From Candidatus Falkowiibacteriota bacterium (GTDB taxonomy: Bacteria; Patescibacteriota; Patescibacteriia; UBA11705; JACRDX01): a stretch of DNA of 10,395 nt. The first letter of the stretch is position 1, and every line of letters starts with the position of its first letter. The notes under the pieces were generated by a model. The model made no database searches. It had not been told where the DNA came from and saw nothing but the letters and a program-made list of their open reading frames with translations. The stretch covers positions 1 to 10,395 of the forward strand of contig JACRDX010000060.1 in assembly GCA_016212745.1 (NCBI GenBank). The letters run 5' to 3'. Below are positions 6,883 to 10,395 of the stretch, piece after piece. The translations under genes were made by a program, and so were the position numbers.

Positions 6883-7013
6883 AATCAAATTTCAGTTCGT
6901 GAACAATATCTACGACCGCAGAAAATACCACGGCTCTTTTTGCCGTCCCAATGCCGACGAATTTGTTTTCCTTCAAAAATCGCCAATGATTTTTTATAAT
7001 TTTTTCTATTCAT
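6869..7013 (-). pseudogene. Frameshifted, truncated BRO-N/DinD-like gene remnant
   Basis: From ATG 7013 the minus strand reads SLAIFEGKQIRRHWDGKK, the typical start of CPR BRO-N domain (DinD-like, phage-antirepressor-type) proteins. The frame then breaks. Adding one base in the A-run restores EPWYF, and adding one in the following T-run restores FSAVVDIVHEL, the expected continuation of the domain. The similarity stops after HEL and the frame ends at 6869, inside the start of the neighbouring gene. Unrepaired, the frame gives only 42 residues, ending at TGA 6885. So there are two single-base deletions in homopolymer runs and loss of the rest of the gene. Family assignment is from recalled sequence patterns. 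Confidence 0.65.
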
Positions 7014-7116
7014 AGCGAGGAACTTTATTTTTTGACTAATAAGCGCAACCCATGCTTATTCCATTTCCAATCGGCAATTTAAAATCTCCAGATGATAATA
7101 TCTTGCATAACCAACG
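7014..7116. other. Gap between prfB and the BRO-N remnant
   Basis: About 100 bases with no convincing gene. A 7-bp inverted repeat (AATAAGC at 7038-7044, GCTTATT at 7054-7060) is present, but no T-run follows it on either strand, so it is a weak candidate for a prfB terminator. Confidence 0.4.
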
Positions 7117-8196
7117 TTATTTCACCGTATTTTTCAACCTCGCCTCAATGAATGCATCAATGTCGCCATCTAAAACAGAATCAACATCCGAAGTTTCAAC
7201 TTCTGTCCGGTGGTCTTTGACCATTTTGTACGGCTGCAAAACATACGAACGAATTTGATTACCCCAGCTCGCCTCAGTATATTCGCCGCGCAATGCTTTT
7301 TTCTCCTCTTCTTTTTTCGCCTCATTGTATTGCCGCACTTTTGATTGCAAAACTTTCATCGCGATTTTTTTGTTCTGCGCCTGCGACCGCTCGTTTTGAC
7401 AAGTGACAACAATGCCTGTTGCCAAATGCGTGATGCGCACTGCCGAATCAGTGGTATTCACGCTTTGACCGCCATGACCACTAGAACGAAAAACATCAAC
7501 TTTGATTTCATCGTCTTTAATTTCCGATTCCGCGGTATCTGGAAAAATCGGCAAAACCTGCGCCAAGGCAAACGACGTGTGCCGCATTTTTTCCGCGTCA
7601 AACGGAGAAATTCGCACAAGCCGATGCACACCTGCCTCGCATTTCAAATAACCATAAGCAAAATCCCCTTCAACCTCAATTTCAACACTCTTGATTCCAG
7701 CTTCAGCGCCGCTTGATATCCACAAAATTTTTGTTTTCCAGCCGCGCTTTTCACAAAATCGCAAATACATTCGCAAAAGCATTTCAGCCCAATCTTGCGC
7801 GTCAGTGCCGCCAACGCCAGCGTTAATTGAAAAAATCGCGCCATAAGAATCATATGGCGCTGATAACAACAAAGCTGTTTCCATTTTTTTAAAATCTTGT
7901 TCAATCGCGTTCGCCTCTTCAACCCAATCTTCTGGCAATTCATCTTTGCCTTGCGCCAATTCCAAAAACGCAGCCGCGCGCTCTTGCAAATTTAACCACG
8001 CGCTGATTTCTTTTTCCAGCCGCGCCAGTTCTTGATTGAGCGCGGCTGCCTTTTGCGCGTCTTTCCAAAAATCCGGCCGCGTCATTTTTTCATGTAATTC
8101 AACAATTCGTTTTTGCTTTTCATCCAATTTCAAAATCCCAATCGCTTGTTTGATTTTCTCACCAATCTGCTCAATTGTTTTGTACAATTCATTCAT
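7117..8196 (-). CDS. prfB: Peptide chain release factor 2 (RF2)
   Basis: A 359-residue class I release factor that reads UAA and UGA in the ribosomal A site and triggers peptide release. Visible: an N-terminal helical domain, INAGVGGTDAQDW (124-136), the stop-codon-recognition tripeptide SPF (197-199, diagnostic of RF2 rather than RF1), the peptidyl-tRNA hydrolysis motif GGQ within RSSGHGGQSVN (237-247), and the C-terminal RTEVETSDVDSVLDGDIDAFI (330-350). Many bacterial prfB genes have an in-frame UGA and +1 frameshift near codon 25. Here the same region (GILKLDEKQKR, 20-30) is continuous, so autoregulation by frameshifting is absent. The start is ATG 8196; the open frame runs on upstream to 8241, but that part lies in a dispersed repeat. 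No clear Shine-Dalgarno site. Confidence 0.95.
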   Translation of the reverse strand: MNELYKTIEQIGEKIKQAIGILKLDEKQKRIVELHEKMTRPDFWKDAQKAAALNQELARLEKEISAWLNLQERAAAFLELAQGKDELPEDWVEEANAIEQDFKKMETALLLSAPYDSYGAIFSINAGVGGTDAQDWAEMLLRMYLRFCEKRGWKTKILWISSGAEAGIKSVEIEVEGDFAYGYLKCEAGVHRLVRISPFDAEKMRHTSFALAQVLPIFPDTAESEIKDDEIKVDVFRSSGHGGQSVNTTDSAVRITHLATGIVVTCQNERSQAQNKKIAMKVLQSKVRQYNEAKKEEEKKALRGEYTEASWGNQIRSYVLQPYKMVKDHRTEVETSDVDSVLDGDIDAFIEARLKNTVK

Positions 8197-8202
8197 AACA
8201 TT

Positions 8203-8290
8203 TGAGAATGACCAATGGCCCCGCCATAGGCGGGCAGGCAAATCCCAATGACCAATGAATGACCAAGCTCCAATGACTAATTGGTCATTA
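8203..8290. repeat. Dispersed repeat of AATGACCAATG words with a GC-rich hairpin
   Basis: This lies in the 102-base gap between the htrA stop and the prfB start. It has repeated AATGACCAATG/GTCATT words (8208-8216, 8247-8263, 8272-8289), a GC-rich hairpin CCCGCC-ATA-GGCGGG (8220-8234), and a second small hairpin AATGAC/GTCATT (8272-8277 with 8284-8289). It is clearly different from the CAAATATCAAAT family. There is no T-run typical of a terminator. Confidence 0.65.
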
Positions 8291-8298
8291 GTGTTGCC

Positions 8299-9522
8299 CT
8301 ATTCTTTCCTTTCCTCCAACGTCACTTTGATTATTTTCGTCTCGCCATTTCTCAAAATTTTCAACGTGACAACATCTTTCGGGTTATATTTTGAAAGTTC
8401 GGTTGCCAAACTTTTCTCATCCAACTTTACTCCATTAATTTCCAAAATGATGTCATCAACTTTTAACCCTGCTTTGTCAGCCGGACTATTCGGGACAATT
8501 GCCTGCTCTTGCGCTGTTTGCCCAGAGGCAATTAGCGCTCCATAATTTACCGGCAACTTATTCGCGTCAGCGATTTTTTGATTTAAAACAACATACCGCA
8601 CACCCAGCCACGGCCGAACAATCCTGCCATATTTTTTAACACTGTCCAGCGCTTTTTTCGCAATATTTATCGGAATGGCAAAACCAACTGACTCGCCAGA
8701 ACGGTTCACGGCCGTGTTAATTCCAATCACTTTACCACCTAAATCCAGCAACGGCCCGCCAGAATTTCCCTGATTTATCGCAGCATCGGTCTGAATCGCT
8801 TCGTCAATAATTGACGTCGCGCCAATCGCGTAATCACTTGCCGTCACTTTACGATTTATTCCGGAAATCACGCCCTTTGTCACCGTGTTTTTATATTCAG
8901 CCAAACTAAAACCAATGGCAATCGCCGTCTGGCCAGTTTGGATTTTGTCAGAATTGCCAAGGTCAAGCACTGGCAAATTTTTCGCATCAATTTTCAAAAT
9001 GGCAATGTCATTTGTCGGGTCTTTGCCAAAAATTTTCGCCTTAAACTCGCGACCGTCATTCAAACTAACCGTGTATTCAGCGCTATCGTCAAAAACAACG
9101 TGTTTGTTCGTCAAAATCAAACCGTCGGACGAAACAATAAATCCAGACCCGCCGCCAATGGTCTGCTTTATTTTTTGGCCGGTCTTTTCCTGCGGAATAT
9201 CAAAAATAAATCCATCCAATGGACCGGTTAGATTATAATATTGGTCAAGCTCTTTTGTAATGACAATGCTGACAACAGCTGCACTGGCTTTTTTCACAAC
9301 ATCAATGGTATTTGATTCTTCTTCAACTTTAATAACTTTTGTAGAAGACGAATCAATTGTTGGCGCGTTTGGCGTAGCGTCTCCCAAAAATGCTTTGCCC
9401 CAATTTGTTTTTTGCATTTTTGGCAAAAGAAAAAAAGAACCCATTGCGCCGCCAAACGCGCCCGCAACAAAGCTGGTAATTATCACCGCGCAAAGAATTG
9501 TTTTAAATTGACCACGAGACAT
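8299..9522 (-). CDS. HtrA/DegP-family membrane-anchored serine protease with one PDZ domain
   Basis: A 407-residue trypsin-like protease of the HtrA family, which degrades or handles misfolded proteins outside the cytoplasmic membrane. Numbered from ATG 9522: an N-terminal signal anchor at about 7-33, a linker rich in Ser/Asp/Glu/Lys to about 70, a protease domain about 72-300, and one PDZ domain about 305-400. The catalytic triad is complete: H141 in TNKHVVF, D172 in TNDIAIL and S254 in QGNSGGPLLDLGG. The PDZ shows the PWLGVR start, the NSPADKAGLKVDDIILEING core and the VTLKILRNG end. The single PDZ and membrane anchor match the HtrA/DegS-like layout. A TTG at 9540 would extend it by six residues but lies at the repeat edge. 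Upstream gap is filled by an AT-rich repeat; prfB follows after 102 bases. No Shine-Dalgarno site is visible. Confidence 0.93.
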   Translation of the reverse strand: MSRGQFKTILCAVIITSFVAGAFGGAMGSFFLLPKMQKTNWGKAFLGDATPNAPTIDSSSTKVIKVEEESNTIDVVKKASAAVVSIVITKELDQYYNLTGPLDGFIFDIPQEKTGQKIKQTIGGGSGFIVSSDGLILTNKHVVFDDSAEYTVSLNDGREFKAKIFGKDPTNDIAILKIDAKNLPVLDLGNSDKIQTGQTAIAIGFSLAEYKNTVTKGVISGINRKVTASDYAIGATSIIDEAIQTDAAINQGNSGGPLLDLGGKVIGINTAVNRSGESVGFAIPINIAKKALDSVKKYGRIVRPWLGVRYVVLNQKIADANKLPVNYGALIASGQTAQEQAIVPNSPADKAGLKVDDIILEINGVKLDEKSLATELSKYNPKDVVTLKILRNGETKIIKVTLEERKE

Positions 9523-9530
9523 ATGATTTA

Positions 9531-9659
9531 GAAATATCAAATATCAAAATCCAAATATCAAATCAATGTCAAAATTCAAATGTCAATTTTTACCTTCCGT
9601 ACATTTGTCATTTTGTCATTTGGATTTGACTTGACATTTGATATTTGCACTTTGACATT
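9531..9659. repeat. AT-rich dispersed repeat, two arms in opposite orientation
   Basis: This fills the gap between the small membrane protein and htrA. The left arm (about 9531-9586) holds CAAATATCAAAT (9552-9563). The right arm (about 9600-9659) holds its exact reverse complement (9636-9647). A short unrelated centre (about 9587-9600) separates them. The layout is the same as at 4930-5055. Confidence 0.7.
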
Positions 9660-9932
9660 TTACTTCCCTAATATATTCAAAATTCCGCTTGGCATTGCGC
9701 CGGATTTTAAGCCGCCGATCAAACCATAATATTGTCCCAGCGCATTTTTAATTATCGGCGGCAAATAAATAATCGCCAAGGCAATGGGAATCAATATTAA
9801 TAAAACTTTTATAACAGTCCCAACCCTTTGCCAAAATAAATAATTTTTTATTTTGCGCACGTCAACTTCCAAATCATGCAAAAGCTCCAAATTCTGCTTC
9901 ATTAAATTTTTCAATTGTTCATTGTCCTCCAT
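9660..9932 (-). CDS. Small coiled-coil / transmembrane protein of unknown function
   Basis: 90 residues, not recognised as a named family. Residues 1-32 are a charged amphipathic helix that could form a coiled coil (NEQLKNLMKQNLELLHDLEV, then DVRKIKN). Residues about 37-57 are a strongly hydrophobic helix (VGTVIKVLLILIPIALAIIY), followed by a glycine-rich tail with a second weakly hydrophobic stretch. This suggests an integral membrane protein with a cytoplasmic helical N-terminus. It begins 15 bases after the ddl stop and precedes htrA, so it may be in the same transcript. Start is ATG 9932; no Shine-Dalgarno site. Confidence 0.75.
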   Translation of the reverse strand: MEDNEQLKNLMKQNLELLHDLEVDVRKIKNYLFWQRVGTVIKVLLILIPIALAIIYLPPIIKNALGQYYGLIGGLKSGAMPSGILNILGK

Positions 9933-9945
9933 ATATTTTGTTAAA

Positions 9946-9977
9946 TGTCATTGCGAGGTAATCCGTGGCAATCTCAC
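9946..9977. repeat. Short dispersed repeat of the TGTCATTGCGAGG...GGCAATCTC type
   Basis: Plus strand reads TGTCATTGCGAGGTAATCC and on to GGCAATCTCAC. It has an imperfect stem ATTGC/GCAAT (9950-9954 with 9968-9972). Repeats of this kind are widespread in bacterial genomes and give translated fragments of the CHCEE/CHCEV type when called as genes. Here it supplies the stop codon and last residues of ddl. Confidence 0.65.
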
Positions 9978-10395
9978 ATTTTCAATTTTGGTAGCCAACT
10001 CAATTAACTTTGTAATCAAATCTTGGTATTTCAAGCCGCTCGCTTCCCACATTTTAGGATACATTGAAATTGGCGTGAACCCGGGAATTGTATTAATTTC
10101 ATTCAAGAAAATATCTCCTTTGCGATTTATTAAAAAATCCACGCGCGCGAAACCTTGGCAACAAACCAAATCATAGGTTTCGCGCGCCATTTTTTGAATT
10201 CTCAAAATCAATTCTTCCGGAAGATTTGCCGACGCGACGGTTTTTGATTTATCACTTTTATACTTATCATCATAATCATAAAATTCCGCACCAGGAATAA
10301 TTTCTCCTGGCAAAGAAACCTGTGTGTTGTTATGATTATTGCCCAAAACTGAAATTTCAATTTCTCGAGCATTTTCAACTGACTCTTCAATAACA
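9948..10395 (-). CDS. ddl: D-alanine--D-alanine ligase, C-terminal part (5' end beyond window)
   Basis: The last 148 residues of an ATP-grasp enzyme that joins two D-alanines for peptidoglycan precursor synthesis in the cytoplasm. The frame is open to the window edge. Visible: AREIEISVLGN, LPGEIIPGAEFYDYDDKY (omega-loop region), the Mg/ATP ligands in FARVDFLI (Asp) and LNEINTIPGFT (Glu and Asn), then SMYPKMWEASGLKYQDLI, the family's usual C-terminal helix. The final 8 or so residues (RLPRITSQ) and the TGA come from a dispersed repeat, so the original C-terminus has been replaced or extended. It is followed after 15 bases by the small membrane protein. Confidence 0.93.
   Translation of the reverse strand, partial: VIEESVENAREIEISVLGNNHNNTQVSLPGEIIPGAEFYDYDDKYKSDKSKTVASANLPEELILRIQKMARETYDLVCCQGFARVDFLINRKGDIFLNEINTIPGFTPISMYPKMWEASGLKYQDLITKLIELATKIENVRLPRITSQ

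Noticed and set aside
7038..7060. Rho-independent terminator after prfB
   Set aside because: The 7-bp stem is AT-rich and no T-run follows on either strand; left only as a note in the gap.
7030..7107. A possible protein remnant reading ILSSGDFKLPIGNGISMG on the minus strand
   Set aside because: No start codon or family match is recognisable, and the stretch is too short to judge.
8197..8241. N-terminal extension of RF2 by 15 residues
   Set aside because: The extension translates the repeat and GC-rich hairpin, and RF2 homologues begin near MNELYKTIEQ.
9523..9540. TTG start for HtrA six residues upstream
   Set aside because: It lies at the edge of the AT-rich repeat and has no Shine-Dalgarno site; ATG 9522 gives a normal signal anchor.
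9558..9586. TTGACA-like promoters within the AT-rich repeat before htrA (TTGACA at 9581-9586 and 9567-9572, minus strand)
   Set aside because: No good -10 lies at 16-18 bases; TTGACA arises from the repeat word itself.
9531..9659. CRISPR array
   Set aside because: The repeated words are short, degenerate, in both orientations and irregularly spaced, with no spacers and no cas genes nearby.
9853..10176. Plus-strand frame containing CHCEVIRGN
   Set aside because: This is the known translation artefact of the ATTGCGAGG-type repeat and is antisense to ddl and the small membrane protein.
1..10395. Alternative genetic code with UGA as glycine, as in some CPR lineages
   Set aside because: RF2 with SPF and GGQ motifs is present, genes carry no internal UGA, and UGA ends ddl.

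Overview
This window looks like a chromosomal segment of a Candidate Phyla Radiation (Patescibacteria, probably parcubacterial) genome. That is an inference from gene style, not a database match. The supports are AT-rich DNA, every recognisable gene on the minus strand, few Shine-Dalgarno sites, a very large cysteine-rich secreted protein beside a small Ca-binding-repeat membrane protein, and AT-rich dispersed repeats at gene borders. The genetic code is standard: RF2 is present and UGA is used as a stop.

Layout in transcription order (right to left). 10395-9948: C-terminal part of D-alanine--D-alanine ligase. 9932-9660: small coiled-coil/membrane protein of unknown function. 9522-8299: membrane-anchored HtrA/DegP serine protease. 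8196-7117: peptide chain release factor 2, with no programmed-frameshift stop. 7013-6869: frameshifted remnant of a BRO-N/DinD-like gene. 6882-6511: unknown 123-residue protein, ending in a strong bidirectional-type terminator. 6319-5890: hicB-hicA toxin-antitoxin pair with its own promoter, overlapping genes, running directly into rsmA (5897-4995). A terminator and then an extended -10 promoter follow. 4859-4047: membrane protein with thrombospondin type 3-like repeats. 3985 to beyond position 1: a secreted protein of at least 1328 residues, open to the window edge.

The genes fall into three themes. Housekeeping: Ddl (cell wall), HtrA (envelope protein quality control), RF2 and RsmA (translation). 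Accessory: hicBA, the 123-residue protein and the DinD-like remnant form a small accessory block between prfB and rsmA. Cell surface: the last two genes probably act together outside the membrane.

The most interesting signals are: (1) the giant surface protein, with five exact copies of a C-x5-G-C-x2-[F/Y] motif and two carbohydrate-binding-like beta-sandwich segments; (2) three families of dispersed repeats at gene borders, two of which encode the C-terminal tails of RsmA and Ddl; (3) the essential-type gene rsmA apparently driven by a toxin-antitoxin promoter; (4) the decayed BRO-N gene.
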